A stretch of DNA of 64,000 bases from Capnocytophaga sp. (GTDB lineage Bacteria; Bacteroidota; Bacteroidia; Flavobacteriales; Flavobacteriaceae). The stretch lies in contig NZ_JAUNKD010000009.1 of assembly GCF_030532915.1 (NCBI RefSeq), positions 1 to 64,000 of the forward strand, in the 5' to 3' direction. Positions 34,498 to 43,572 of this stretch are shown piece after piece (position 1 is the stretch's first letter; each line of letters opens with the position of its first letter). The notes under the pieces are model-generated. The model was not told the DNA's origin. It saw only the letters and a program-made list of their open reading frames with translations, and ran no database searches. Both the position numbers and the translations under genes were made by a program.

Positions 34498-35058
34498 ATG
34501 ATTCGATTTGCAACAAAAAATGACGCCGATTTCGTAGCTCCGTTGATGTTCCAAGCAATGGAAGAAATTGTGTTTAAACTCATTGGGAAAGAAGATGAAA
34601 ATCAGGCAGTTTCATTTCTGAAAACCTTGTTTTTGGAAGAAAAAAATCAGTATTCGTACCAAAACACAATTGTTTTTGAGGAAGATAACGCGGTTATCGG
34701 TTCGTTAGTTTTTTATGACGGAGCTGATTTAGAGCATTTTAGAAAACCCGTTTTGACTCTTGCCGAGCAAATTTCAGGACGAAAAATCGCTGTGGAAGAC
34801 GAAACTTCCGCCGGTGAAATTTACATCGACACGGTGAGCGTAAGTCCCCGAGGACAAGGGAAAGGCATTGGTTCACAGTTAATTAGCTTTTTGCAAAACT
34901 ATGTAGCTGAAAATCAATTGGGTAAAATCGGTCTGCTGGTTGATGAAAACAATCCGAAAGCCGAAAAACTTTACACCCGCCTCGGTTTTGTATATGCTAA
35001 TAATCAGACACTTGCAGGCGGGAATTACAAACATTTGGTTTTTGAAAAAATAAAGTAA
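34498..35058 (+). CDS. GNAT-family N-acetyltransferase
   Basis: A 186-residue acetyltransferase fold. The acetyl-CoA loop is RGQGKGIGSQLISFLQNYV (about residues 118-136, the R/Q-x-x-G-x-G/A pattern), preceded by the core strand EIYIDTVSVSP and followed by LLVDENNPKAEKLYTRLGF. The substrate cannot be told. It is 6 bp upstream of uvrB in the same operon. Confidence 0.9.
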   Translation: MIRFATKNDADFVAPLMFQAMEEIVFKLIGKEDENQAVSFLKTLFLEEKNQYSYQNTIVFEEDNAVIGSLVFYDGADLEHFRKPVLTLAEQISGRKIAVEDETSAGEIYIDTVSVSPRGQGKGIGSQLISFLQNYVAENQLGKIGLLVDENNPKAEKLYTRLGFVYANNQTLAGGNYKHLVFEKIK

Positions 35059-35064
35059 ATTAAA

Positions 35065-37059
35065 ATGCAATTCTCCATACAATCTGATTTTCAGCCTACC
35101 GGCGACCAGCCCCAAGCCATCAAACAATTGGCTCAGGGCATCGAAAGTGGCGAAAAATACCAAGTTTTGCTCGGGGTTACGGGGTCGGGAAAAACCTTTA
35201 CGGTGGCAAACGTTATCGAAAAAGTGCAACGTCCCACGTTGGTGTTGGCTCATAACAAAACCCTTGCTGCTCAGCTATATAGCGAGTTTAAAGCCTTCTT
35301 TCCGAATAATGCGGTGGAATATTTCGTGTCGTATTACGACTATTACCAACCCGAAGCCTACATTCCCACCACGGGGACGTACATCGAAAAAGACCTTTCC
35401 ATCAACGAAGAAATCGAAAAACTGCGGCTCAGTGCCACCTCATCGTTGCTTTCGGGGCGACGTGATGTGCTGGTCGTGGCTTCCGTTTCCTGCCTTTACG
35501 GAATCGGGAATCCTGTTGAATTTCAGAAGAATGTAATCACCATCAAGCGGGGCGAAATCCTGCCGCGAACCCAATTTATGCATCGTTTGGTGCAGAGTTT
35601 GTACGCCCGAACCACCGCCGAATTTATTCACGGAAATTTCCGCGTAAAGGGAGATGTGGTGGACATTTACCCCGGCTATTCCGACACGCCGTTTCGCATT
35701 CATTTCTTCGGGGACGAAATCGAAGAAATTGAAGTTTTTGACCCGCAAACCAATAGAGTAACAGAACGTTACGATAGCCTGAATATCTATCCCGCCAATA
35801 TGTTCGTAACCTCGCCCGATGTGTTGCAAAAAGCCATTTGGAACATTCAGCAGGATTTGACCAAGCAAGTGGAATATTTTAAAGAAATCGGCAAACATCT
35901 GGAAGCCAAACGATTGGAAGAGCGTACGAATTTCGATTTGGAAATGATTCGCGAACTCGGCTATTGTTCGGGCATTGAAAATTATTCGCGTTATTTAGAC
36001 GGAAGGGAACCCGGCACGCGTCCGTTTTGTTTGTTGGATTATTTTCCTGCTGATTTTCTGATGGTTATAGACGAAAGTCACGTAACCGTTCCGCAAGTGC
36101 ACGCAATGTACGGGGGCGACCGCAGTCGGAAAGAAAATTTGGTGGAATACGGTTTTCGCTTGCCCGCCGCTTTGGATAATCGTCCGTTAAAATTCGAGGA
36201 GTTTGAAGCCCTTCAAAATCAGGTGATTTATGTGAGTGCCACGCCTGCCGATTACGAACTTCAAAAAACGCAAGGAGCTTATATTGAGCAGATTATCCGT
36301 CCGACGGGATTGCTTGACCCCGAAATTGAAATCCGCCCGAGTGAGAATCAAATTGATGATTTGGCGGAAGAAATTCAGCTTCGAGTGGAAAAAGACGAAC
36401 GCATTTTGGTAACCACCCTCACCAAGCGAATGGCGGAGGAATTGACCAAATATCTAACCAAAATCGGGGTGCGTTGTCGTTACATTCACAGTGATGTGGA
36501 TACCCTTGAACGCGTGGAGATTATGCAAGATTTACGTCGCGGATTGTTTGATGTTTTGGTGGGCGTGAACCTGCTTCGTGAGGGCTTGGATTTGCCCGAA
36601 GTGTCGTTGGTAGCCATTTTAGATGCCGATAAGGAAGGGTTTTTGCGTTCCACACGGTCGCTGACCCAAACGGTGGGGCGTGCAGCTCGGAACGTAAACG
36701 GAAAAGCCATTATGTATGCTGACAAAATCACGAACAGTATGCAGGTAACCATCGATGACACGAACTATCGGCGTGAAAAACAGATGAATTACAACCTGCG
36801 TAATGGCATCGTTCCCAAGCCTTTGAACAAAAAAATAGAAAATACGCTCAGTAAAAGCCCAATTACCGAGTTTCACTACGACCCGTCGTTTAAAAAAGAA
36901 AAAGAATCACCTGAAATTGAGTTGTTTTCACCAAAAGAAATCGACAGAAAAATTCGTGAAACCCGCAAACTGATGGAAACCGCCGCCAAAGAATTGGACT
37001 TTGTTAAAGCCGCCCAATATCGTGATGAAATCAAAAAATTGGAGGCGATGAAAGGGTAA
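35065..37059 (+). CDS. uvrB: UvrABC excinuclease subunit B
   Basis: Damage-verifying helicase-like subunit of nucleotide excision repair. The 664-residue protein shows Walker A LGVTGSGKTFTVAN, the beta-hairpin region YYDYYQPEAYIPTTGTYIEK, motif II MVIDESHVTVPQ, motif VI QTVGRAARN and a C-terminal UVR domain (KEIDRKIRETRKLMETAAKE to QYRDEIKKLE) that contacts UvrC. It ends an operon with the lipocalin-like, DUF721 and GNAT genes, and converges on the DUF2911 gene with only 2 bp between stops. Confidence 0.97.
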   Translation: MQFSIQSDFQPTGDQPQAIKQLAQGIESGEKYQVLLGVTGSGKTFTVANVIEKVQRPTLVLAHNKTLAAQLYSEFKAFFPNNAVEYFVSYYDYYQPEAYIPTTGTYIEKDLSINEEIEKLRLSATSSLLSGRRDVLVVASVSCLYGIGNPVEFQKNVITIKRGEILPRTQFMHRLVQSLYARTTAEFIHGNFRVKGDVVDIYPGYSDTPFRIHFFGDEIEEIEVFDPQTNRVTERYDSLNIYPANMFVTSPDVLQKAIWNIQQDLTKQVEYFKEIGKHLEAKRLEERTNFDLEMIRELGYCSGIENYSRYLDGREPGTRPFCLLDYFPADFLMVIDESHVTVPQVHAMYGGDRSRKENLVEYGFRLPAALDNRPLKFEEFEALQNQVIYVSATPADYELQKTQGAYIEQIIRPTGLLDPEIEIRPSENQIDDLAEEIQLRVEKDERILVTTLTKRMAEELTKYLTKIGVRCRYIHSDVDTLERVEIMQDLRRGLFDVLVGVNLLREGLDLPEVSLVAILDADKEGFLRSTRSLTQTVGRAARNVNGKAIMYADKITNSMQVTIDDTNYRREKQMNYNLRNGIVPKPLNKKIENTLSKSPITEFHYDPSFKKEKESPEIELFSPKEIDRKIRETRKLMETAAKELDFVKAAQYRDEIKKLEAMKG

Positions 37060-37061
37060 AA

Positions 37062-37658
37062 TTATTCACCCATATCGCGTTCAATCTGTTTGATTTCTCT
37101 TAGATGTTCAATTATTTTATTGATTTGCTCTGCCTTGTCAACTTCGATGGGGATTTCAACTTTTGAATATTCCCATCGGATTACTAAGTTGATTTTTGTG
37201 TCGCTGATGCCCTCAAAAGATATTTCCAACGACTCTTGCAATTCTTTTTGTTCTTGAACCGGCACTTTAATTTCGATGGCGTTTTCGTTAGGGTCATAAC
37301 TGTATGCTCCCCACGCATCGGCATCGTAGTTTAGCGCTACGTTCCATTGTTTTTCTTCGGGCGTTATAAAAATTGCGTATCTTCCCGGTTTCGTGGATTT
37401 TCCTCCAAAAAGCACGCCTTGCTCAAAGGTGATGTTAGTGGCTTCGTTAGCGCCCACACGCCAAATTTTTCCGAATGGGACTAACTCGCCGAATATTTTC
37501 CGTCCGCGCACGCTGGGTCTGCCGTAATCCACTGAAATTTTTGTTACGGAAAACTGTTGCGAAATCACTTGCCGCGGGCTTGCCATCGGATATTTGTAGA
37601 TTTGTGAAAATCCTACGTAAAAAAACAAGAAAAAAACAAACGTAAACAGTTTTTTCAT
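37062..37658 (-). CDS. DUF2911 secreted protein
   Basis: A 198-residue exported protein: signal peptide about residues 1-18 (MKKLFTFVFFLFFYVGFSQ). The DUF2911 pattern is clear: SPRQVISQQFSVTKISVDYG, RPSVRGRKIFGELVPFGKIW, RVGANEATNITFEQGV and KPGRYAIFITPEEKQWNVAL. The family is widespread in Bacteroidetes and has no known function. It is followed 2 bp on by the convergent uvrB stop and lies 19 bp after porT. Confidence 0.9.
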   Translation of the reverse strand: MKKLFTFVFFLFFYVGFSQIYKYPMASPRQVISQQFSVTKISVDYGRPSVRGRKIFGELVPFGKIWRVGANEATNITFEQGVLFGGKSTKPGRYAIFITPEEKQWNVALNYDADAWGAYSYDPNENAIEIKVPVQEQKELQESLEISFEGISDTKINLVIRWEYSKVEIPIEVDKAEQINKIIEHLREIKQIERDMGE

Positions 37659-37677
37659 ATCAAATTAGGTTCAAAAA

Positions 37678-38394
37678 TTATTCAAATGTAAGATTAATCA
37701 AGAATCCGCGTGATTTAATTTTGCTTAAATTGCTTGTCCACGGGCTTGCCGCATTGTTATCCGGAATCAATTCATTGTTGATGGAAAATAATCCTCTGAT
37801 TGAGGGCGAAAGTCTGAAAAAAGGCGTGTAAATATCAAAGCCAATGCCTAATTCATAGAAAAAAACACTTCGTTGCGTGCGAAAAATTCCTTCGTAATTA
37901 TCAATGTTTAAGTTGTAATTACTACTTAGGTTGATAGCCATTGACCCGCCCGCCGTGAGGTAAGGTTTAAAGTTGTACCAACGTGCAGAGCTGAATTTCA
38001 GCAATAAAGGAATGTAAATGTAGGTCGATTTCACTTCCCGAAGTTGGTCTCTTTTTTCTTCCATTCCGGGGAAGTACAAGTTGCGTTTGTTGTAAACCAA
38101 ACCGGGTTCAATCCGTAGGTCAAGAAATTTTGCCAAACGCATCGAGCCGGAAAGCCCCACGTTGAATCCCCAGTTTTTCTCGGTGCGAATTTCACGAATT
38201 GTACGCGTTGTGTAATCCAATTTTTCGTAATTAAACTTAAAATCAAACAAATTGGCACCAAAGTAATAGCCCCATTGCAAAGGTTTCTCATCAAAATGTT
38301 CCAAATTGAGTAGCGGATGCTCGCGTTGCGCCCAAGCAGATGATGCTCCGATGAAAAAGATGCTTAGTAAAGAGAATATTCGTATTTTTTTCAT
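37678..38394 (-). CDS. porT: PorT/SprT-like type IX secretion protein
   Basis: A 238-residue outer-membrane beta-barrel protein with signal peptide about residues 1-21 (ending SSAWAQ). Segments such as HPLLNLEHFDEKPLQWGYYFG, FDFKFNYEKLD and VYNKRNLYFPGMEEK fit PorT, a component of the type IX secretion system. The place directly after ubiE (2-bp gap) is the conserved Bacteroidetes order, which supports the call. No other T9SS genes are in this window. The barrel family alone would not be specific; the synteny is what decides. Confidence 0.8.
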   Translation of the reverse strand: MKKIRIFSLLSIFFIGASSAWAQREHPLLNLEHFDEKPLQWGYYFGANLFDFKFNYEKLDYTTRTIREIRTEKNWGFNVGLSGSMRLAKFLDLRIEPGLVYNKRNLYFPGMEEKRDQLREVKSTYIYIPLLLKFSSARWYNFKPYLTAGGSMAINLSSNYNLNIDNYEGIFRTQRSVFFYELGIGFDIYTPFFRLSPSIRGLFSINNELIPDNNAASPWTSNLSKIKSRGFLINLTFE

Positions 38395-38396
38395 TT

Positions 38397-39143
38397 TTAA
38401 ACTATATTAGGTTTATTTCCGATGTAAATGGTTGCCACACCGCCCAACGTTTTGGGATAGTAGTGCGTGTCGGCGTATCCGATTTGGTCTAAAATGGCTC
38501 TGAATTTTTTTCCGTACGGAAAAGCCGAAGCCGATTTTGACAGGTAACTGTAAGCGGAGCGGTCTTTTGAAAAAATCTTACCGATTAAAGGCATAACAAA
38601 TTTAGTGTAAGCAAAATATCCTTGCCGAAACGGAAAGTTTTCAGGGATTGAGGTTTCCAAAACCACTAGTCGCCCGCCGGGGCGGATTACACGGTAAATC
38701 TCTGAAAGTCCTTTTTCTAAATTTTCAAAATTCCGAACGCCAAAAGCCACCGTTACGGCATCAAAATGGTTGTCGGCAAAAGGCAAATTTTCACTGTCGC
38801 CGTGAATGAGTTCAATGCGTTGGTCGAGTTGTTTTTTTTGTATTTTTTCGCGTCCCACGGCAAGCATTCCTTCCGAAATGTCCAAACCCACCACTTCAAC
38901 ATCGTTGATTTGCGTAAGTGCGATGGCTAAATCGCCTGTGCCGGTGGCCACGTCAAGCACTTTTTGAGGCTTGATTTCAGCCACTTTCTCAACCACAAAT
39001 TCACGCCATTTAATATCTGAACCCCAGGATATTACGCGGTTAAGCCCGTCGTAAGTTCCTGAAATGGAATCAAACATTTGGGCAACCTGCTTTTTTTTGC
39101 CTTCTGTGGAGTTTTTGTACGGAGTGATTGTGTTTTCTGCCAT
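38397..39143 (-). CDS. ubiE: Demethylmenaquinone methyltransferase UbiE/MenG
   Basis: SAM-dependent C-methylation of demethylmenaquinone, the last step of menaquinone synthesis; Bacteroidetes use menaquinone only. The 248-residue protein has KKKQVAQMFDSISGTYDGLN, the SAM motif VLDVATGTGDLAIAL, GLDISEGMLAVGREKI, and the family signature FGVRNFENLEKGLSEIYRV with RPGGRLVVLE. It is first in the operon ubiE-porT. A -7-like TATCTTTG lies at 39165-39172 on the minus strand. Confidence 0.95.
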   Translation of the reverse strand: MAENTITPYKNSTEGKKKQVAQMFDSISGTYDGLNRVISWGSDIKWREFVVEKVAEIKPQKVLDVATGTGDLAIALTQINDVEVVGLDISEGMLAVGREKIQKKQLDQRIELIHGDSENLPFADNHFDAVTVAFGVRNFENLEKGLSEIYRVIRPGGRLVVLETSIPENFPFRQGYFAYTKFVMPLIGKIFSKDRSAYSYLSKSASAFPYGKKFRAILDQIGYADTHYYPKTLGGVATIYIGNKPNIV

Positions 39144-39297
39144 TAACTATGTCTAACTTTTTTGCAAAGATAGCTAAAAAGTTGGAAGTTGAAAGTTGAT
39201 TTTAAAAAATAGCCCAATTTAAGCTGATTTTTACGCCAATTTTGTAACAATTCCGGTATTTTTGCGTCTTTAAGAAAACTAATAACCAAACATAGAT

Positions 39298-41679
39298 ATG
39301 AAAAATATAGCTTCTTTTTTAATTTTCTTTTTTGCGACAGCGATTTCCGCACAGGAAATTACCCTTTCGGGGGAAGTAAAAAATCAACAGCAAAAACCCG
39401 CCGAATTTGTGAATGTTCTCTTGAAACAAGGCGAAAAAACGGTGGGAGGAACCATTACCGATGCTTCAGGAAAATTTTCCGTAAAAACACAAAAAGGTGA
39501 TTATGAGCTTGTTTTGGAGCTTTTTGGCACAGATTTACTTTCTAAAAAAATATCAATTTCCAAAAACACTGATTTGGGCGTTCTGACCATCAACGATACT
39601 ATTGAAATGGAAGGCGTTACGCTGGAAGCCCGCCAAAAACTCGTGGAACGAAAAGTGGACAGACTGGTTTTCAACGTGGAAAATTCCGTGCAAGCAAGCG
39701 GTGGCGATGCGTTTGATTTGCTCAAATCCACCCCCGGTGTGCAGGTGCGTAACGAGGCGATTTCCATCGTTGGAAAGAGTGGCGTTCGCGTGATGGTCAA
39801 TGACAAAATAATGCAACTTTCGGGCGAAGAGCTTACTAACTATCTGAAAACCATCGCTTCGGAAAATATTCAAAAAATCGAAGTCATCACTACGCCGCCT
39901 TCCAAATACGAAGCCGAAGGCAATGCAGGGCTGATAAACATCGTATTGAAAAAGGTGAAAGAAGACAATTGGAACGCCACTTTGCGAACATCCTACCAAC
40001 AGGGAATTGCTTGGAAATCACGTAACGGCGTAAACTTTTCCTATCGAAAAAATAAATTTTCTGCTTTGGCTGATTTGGGGTATACGGACGGAAAATCGAA
40101 ATATGAAAACGATATTAATTTCCGCTATCCGCAGGAATATTGGGTCAATCGTTTGGATTTTATCGGACGCGGAAACTTTTGGTCGCCACTGCTGAATTTA
40201 AACTACGACCTAACCGACAAAAGTGCTGTGGGTGTGCAGTTTGTGGGAAGTTTTAGCGAAAAAATCGAAAATGGCTTAACCGTAAATCGTGGGTATCAAT
40301 ACAATAATCCGAATTTGGTGAAAAATTATATTACGCATCAAGAATCTCCCGAAAATAAGGAAAATTTGTCCGTAAATGTCAATTTCTTACAGAAAATCGG
40401 CGAAAAAGGAGCGAAACTTACCGTTGATGCCGATTATTTTCGGTATAAAAACGATGTAAATACCGATATGAATACCGTTTTTCATAATTATTTACTGAAT
40501 ACACAGCCCAAAACCTTTGCAACGACTTCGTCTTTACAAAAAATCGATAATTATTCACTAAAAACCGATGTGGAAATACCGCTTTCGTGGGGAAATATTT
40601 CTTTCGGAATGAAAATTGCTCGCACACAAACCGACAATATCGCAAAATCAGACTTCCGAGACGAAAATCAAGCTCAAAGCTTTGCTCACAACGACCATTT
40701 TCTTTATTCGGAAGCTATGCAGGCTTTGTACGCGGATTGGGCAAAATCTTTCGGTAAAAAATGGAGCGTAAAAGCAGGGCTTCGGGGCGAAAATACGCAA
40801 ACCAAAGGCGTTTCCGTTTTCAGCAATCAAACCCACAAACGCGATTTTTTGAAACTTTTCCCTACCTTATATATTCAATATCAAGTCAATGAAAACCATA
40901 ACGTTTCGGTGAACGTGAACCGCCGCATCGACCGTCCGCAGTTTTTTTCGCTCAATCCGGGGCGAAAATATATGAACCCGAAATCGTACATAGAAGGAAA
41001 TCCGTTTTTGCAACCTTCGTACACGCTCGGGGCAACGCTCGGGTATTCGTATAAAAACTGGCTAACCGTTCAGTTGCTCTATATCCAAACCCAAGATGCC
41101 CAAACTCAAATTACATATCACAATCCTTCGGCGGAAGAAACCCGAATCTATTGGGAGAATTACGCCAATGACAGTCAATGGACTTTTTCAGTAAATGCCA
41201 ATAAAAGTATATTTTCGTGGTGGGAGGTTTCCGCCTATGCAGAATTCAGTTATCAACAAGTTAAACCCTATGTTGCTGTGTATCCCGATGAAATGAGCGA
41301 TTTTGGAGGCTATCAATATTTTCAGAGTAATTTTCTGCTTAACGAAAGTAAAACCTTGCAAGCCAGTGTTTCATATTCCTATCAATTTCCGTGGGACAAT
41401 GGCACAGCGAAATTTTCGGGAAGTGCAAATTTGAATTTAGGAGTCAAGTACTTGGCTTTTGACAAAAAACTAACCATTGCCTTAAATGCGAATGATATTT
41501 TGAAAACCGATATAATAACGTACACCAATCAACTTAAAAAACAAGGCATTACGGAAAGTTACCGCCAGTATTACGATACGCGTTGGGTACGTTTATCGCT
41601 CACCTACAAGTTCGGAAACAGCAAAATTTCAGTACAACAACGGCAAGGCGGTAATACGGAAGAGAAAAATAGGAGTTAG
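39298..41679 (+). CDS. TonB-dependent-type outer membrane beta-barrel protein
   Basis: A 793-residue outer-membrane protein of the outer-membrane beta-barrel family (OMP_b-brl_3 type). It has a signal peptide (to about residue 18, AISAQ), a carboxypeptidase-D-like domain (EITLSGEVKNQQQKPAEFVN to about residue 100), a plug domain (GDAFDLLKSTPGVQVRNEAIS, SKYEAEGNAGLINIVLK) and a large barrel. It resembles TonB receptors for small ligands rather than SusC, and no susD is adjacent. The -7 box TATTTTTG is about 30 bp upstream. A 42-bp repeat begins 9 bp after its stop. Confidence 0.88.
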   Translation: MKNIASFLIFFFATAISAQEITLSGEVKNQQQKPAEFVNVLLKQGEKTVGGTITDASGKFSVKTQKGDYELVLELFGTDLLSKKISISKNTDLGVLTINDTIEMEGVTLEARQKLVERKVDRLVFNVENSVQASGGDAFDLLKSTPGVQVRNEAISIVGKSGVRVMVNDKIMQLSGEELTNYLKTIASENIQKIEVITTPPSKYEAEGNAGLINIVLKKVKEDNWNATLRTSYQQGIAWKSRNGVNFSYRKNKFSALADLGYTDGKSKYENDINFRYPQEYWVNRLDFIGRGNFWSPLLNLNYDLTDKSAVGVQFVGSFSEKIENGLTVNRGYQYNNPNLVKNYITHQESPENKENLSVNVNFLQKIGEKGAKLTVDADYFRYKNDVNTDMNTVFHNYLLNTQPKTFATTSSLQKIDNYSLKTDVEIPLSWGNISFGMKIARTQTDNIAKSDFRDENQAQSFAHNDHFLYSEAMQALYADWAKSFGKKWSVKAGLRGENTQTKGVSVFSNQTHKRDFLKLFPTLYIQYQVNENHNVSVNVNRRIDRPQFFSLNPGRKYMNPKSYIEGNPFLQPSYTLGATLGYSYKNWLTVQLLYIQTQDAQTQITYHNPSAEETRIYWENYANDSQWTFSVNANKSIFSWWEVSAYAEFSYQQVKPYVAVYPDEMSDFGGYQYFQSNFLLNESKTLQASVSYSYQFPWDNGTAKFSGSANLNLGVKYLAFDKKLTIALNANDILKTDIITYTNQLKKQGITESYRQYYDTRWVRLSLTYKFGNSKISVQQRQGGNTEEKNRS

Positions 41680-41687
41680 GCGACTAA

Positions 41688-41771
41688 AAACATACTTGCT
41701 TTGCTGTTTTCTGTGTCTAAAAAAGTTTAAAACATAGTTGTTTTGCTGTTTTCTATGTCTAAAAAAGTTTA
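41688..41771. repeat. Two 42-bp direct repeats
   Basis: Units at 41688-41729 and 41730-41771 differ at only a few positions (both contain TTTGCTGTTTTCT and TCTAAAAAAGTTTA); a third, decayed copy begins at 41772. The period equals that of the array at 8271-8910 but the sequence is different. Confidence 0.85.
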
Positions 41772-41971
41772 AAATATAATTGTAACAGTGTTTTGTATAC
41801 TTAAATAATCTATTTTAGGCTTGTGTTTTCGTTTTTATTTATGGAATGAAGTCGGTGCATTATGGGAGTGTTTTTTTATGGTACTTCTTTATTTGAAAAC
41901 AAAAAAGCGGGGAGAAGTTATTTCAAACGGCGTGAATGCTCCTTGAAAATTCGTAATGAAAAGTTAAAATT
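41772..41971. other. Intergenic remainder, no gene seen
   Basis: The rest of the gap 41680-42018: decayed repeat copy, AT-rich spacer and then the promoter of the DUF5723 gene. No ORF, tRNA or terminator hairpin stands out. Confidence 0.5.
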
Positions 41972-42002
41972 TTGCCATAATACATAAGTTTTTATATTTT
42001 TG
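41972..42002 (+). promoter_or_regulatory. Promoter of the DUF5723 gene
   Basis: TTG (41972-41974), 20 nt, then TATTTTTG (41995-42002). Exact consensus match; the leader would be about 11-20 nt depending on the start codon. Confidence 0.8.
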
Positions 42003-42018
42003 CCCCTCAAATTTTAAT

Positions 42019-43377
42019 ATGTTTATGATGAAAAAAGTACTACTTTTTGGAGCGGCGCTTTTCAGTTTGGCAGCAACGGCTCAACAGTCATTTTCAGGAG
42101 TGAATACCAGTCAGTTCGGGGGGATGTACAAGGGTACGGTGAACCCCGCAAATTTTGTGGACGGCATTACCCGCTTCGGATTCAATGTGGTTTCGGTGGA
42201 CGGTAGTTTCGGGAACAACAAAATGGGCTTGGGTTTTGATTTGCAAAAAAGTTTTGATAAATTTACGGCTAATATACAAGGGAATAACGATATCCGAGCC
42301 AATTTAGGGGCTGATATTTTGGGACCTTCGGCATATTTTCACGTGGGCAGAAGAAACGCCTTTGCAGTAACCACACGTGCGCGTGTTTTGGGGCGCATTC
42401 ACGATATGGATGCCAAATTGGTGCAATCGTTTTTGTCAAGCGTTTCTAATTTGAATGAAAATGGCGGTTATCAGCTCACCATTGATAAGCAAAGCGTTAC
42501 AATGAATGCGTTTTCGGAAATAGCTTTTACGTGGAGCCGACTCATTGCCAAAGATGATCACCAAGCCTTTAAGGCGGGAATCACTATGAAGATTGTACGC
42601 GGTTCAGCCAGTATGCACGCCGGTTTTACTGATATTAACGGAACCATTTCTGGGAAATTACAAGAAAAGAACGGCGATAAGTATTTGGACATTACCGTAG
42701 ATGGTGGTGAGAACGCTAAATTTATTGTCGGAAACGGCGGGGTAGATCTTTCTAAAAATCCTTCTGCAGGCGACCTTTTCAAGGCTCAAACCACAGGCGT
42801 GGGATTCGATTTAGGATTTGTGTATGAATACCGCCAAGAAGGTTGCCCAAGCTGCACCTTTACGCCTTATGATTTTAAAGTTGGAGCGTCGTTCACCGAT
42901 ATAGGTCGATTGAAATATACGGCAACTGACCAGTCCCGCGAATATACGTTAAACCAAGGTACGCATCAGATTAAACTATCGGATATACAGCAGAGCATTA
43001 CAACCGGTTTTGTTACGGAAACATCATTGAAAGGGCAAACTGTGCGTTCGTCATTGCCTACGGCTTTCCGTTTGAATGCCGATGTACGCCTAACGGGTCC
43101 GCTTTACGTTGATGTTTCAACCAATATCAATCTGACAAATTCGTCAAAAGAGTACAACGCATCGTATGCCAACTCATTGGTAGTTACCCCACGTGCCGAG
43201 TGGAAGTATTTCGGGGTTTATTTGCCCATATCAACCACTCGTGATGCCGGATTTAATATGGGAACGGCACTGCGTTTAGGACCGCTTTTTATCGGTTCGC
43301 GAAGCATCATCGGCAATTTGATTTCAAAAGAAGCGAAAGAACTCAACGTGTTCTGCGGGCTTCAGTTTGAAATTTAA
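42019..43377 (+). CDS. DUF5723 outer-membrane protein
   Basis: A 452-residue exported protein with signal peptide ending SLAATAQQ and a beta-rich body. The opening SFSGVNTSQFGGMYKGTVNP followed by ANFVDG, RFGFNVVSVDGSFGNNKMGL and the C-terminal FGVYLPIS...GTALRLGPLFIGSRSII fits the DUF5723 family of Bacteroidetes outer-membrane barrels of unknown role. Three candidate starts (42019, 42025, 42028) precede MKKVLLFG; the last gives the most typical signal peptide. It has its own promoter and terminator. Confidence 0.82.
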   Translation: MFMMKKVLLFGAALFSLAATAQQSFSGVNTSQFGGMYKGTVNPANFVDGITRFGFNVVSVDGSFGNNKMGLGFDLQKSFDKFTANIQGNNDIRANLGADILGPSAYFHVGRRNAFAVTTRARVLGRIHDMDAKLVQSFLSSVSNLNENGGYQLTIDKQSVTMNAFSEIAFTWSRLIAKDDHQAFKAGITMKIVRGSASMHAGFTDINGTISGKLQEKNGDKYLDITVDGGENAKFIVGNGGVDLSKNPSAGDLFKAQTTGVGFDLGFVYEYRQEGCPSCTFTPYDFKVGASFTDIGRLKYTATDQSREYTLNQGTHQIKLSDIQQSITTGFVTETSLKGQTVRSSLPTAFRLNADVRLTGPLYVDVSTNINLTNSSKEYNASYANSLVVTPRAEWKYFGVYLPISTTRDAGFNMGTALRLGPLFIGSRSIIGNLISKEAKELNVFCGLQFEI

Positions 43378-43425
43378 TACGTTTAAACGTTTCAATCAGC
43401 GATTTTTTTAATGTTAATAGATAAG

Positions 43426-43463
43426 ACAATGAGTGCAACGTAGGGTTCGCTCATTGTTTTTTT
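43426..43463 (+). terminator. Terminator of the DUF5723 gene
   Basis: ACAATGAG (43426-43433) pairs with CTCATTGT (43450-43457), followed by T to 43463. Confidence 0.75.
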
Positions 43464-43519
43464 ATGCCTAAAAATCAAGGTGTTATTTTCAGGTGGTGAA
43501 ATAACTTTGTGGTAACTTG

Positions 43520-43549
43520 TTGGTTATTCTGATAAAAGAACTATTTTTG
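43520..43549 (+). promoter_or_regulatory. Promoter of the small outer-membrane barrel gene
   Basis: TTG (43520-43522), 19 nt, then TATTTTTG (43542-43549), 23 bp before the ATG at 43573. Confidence 0.8.
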
Positions 43550-43572
43550 TAAAACTTTATGAGCATTGAGTG

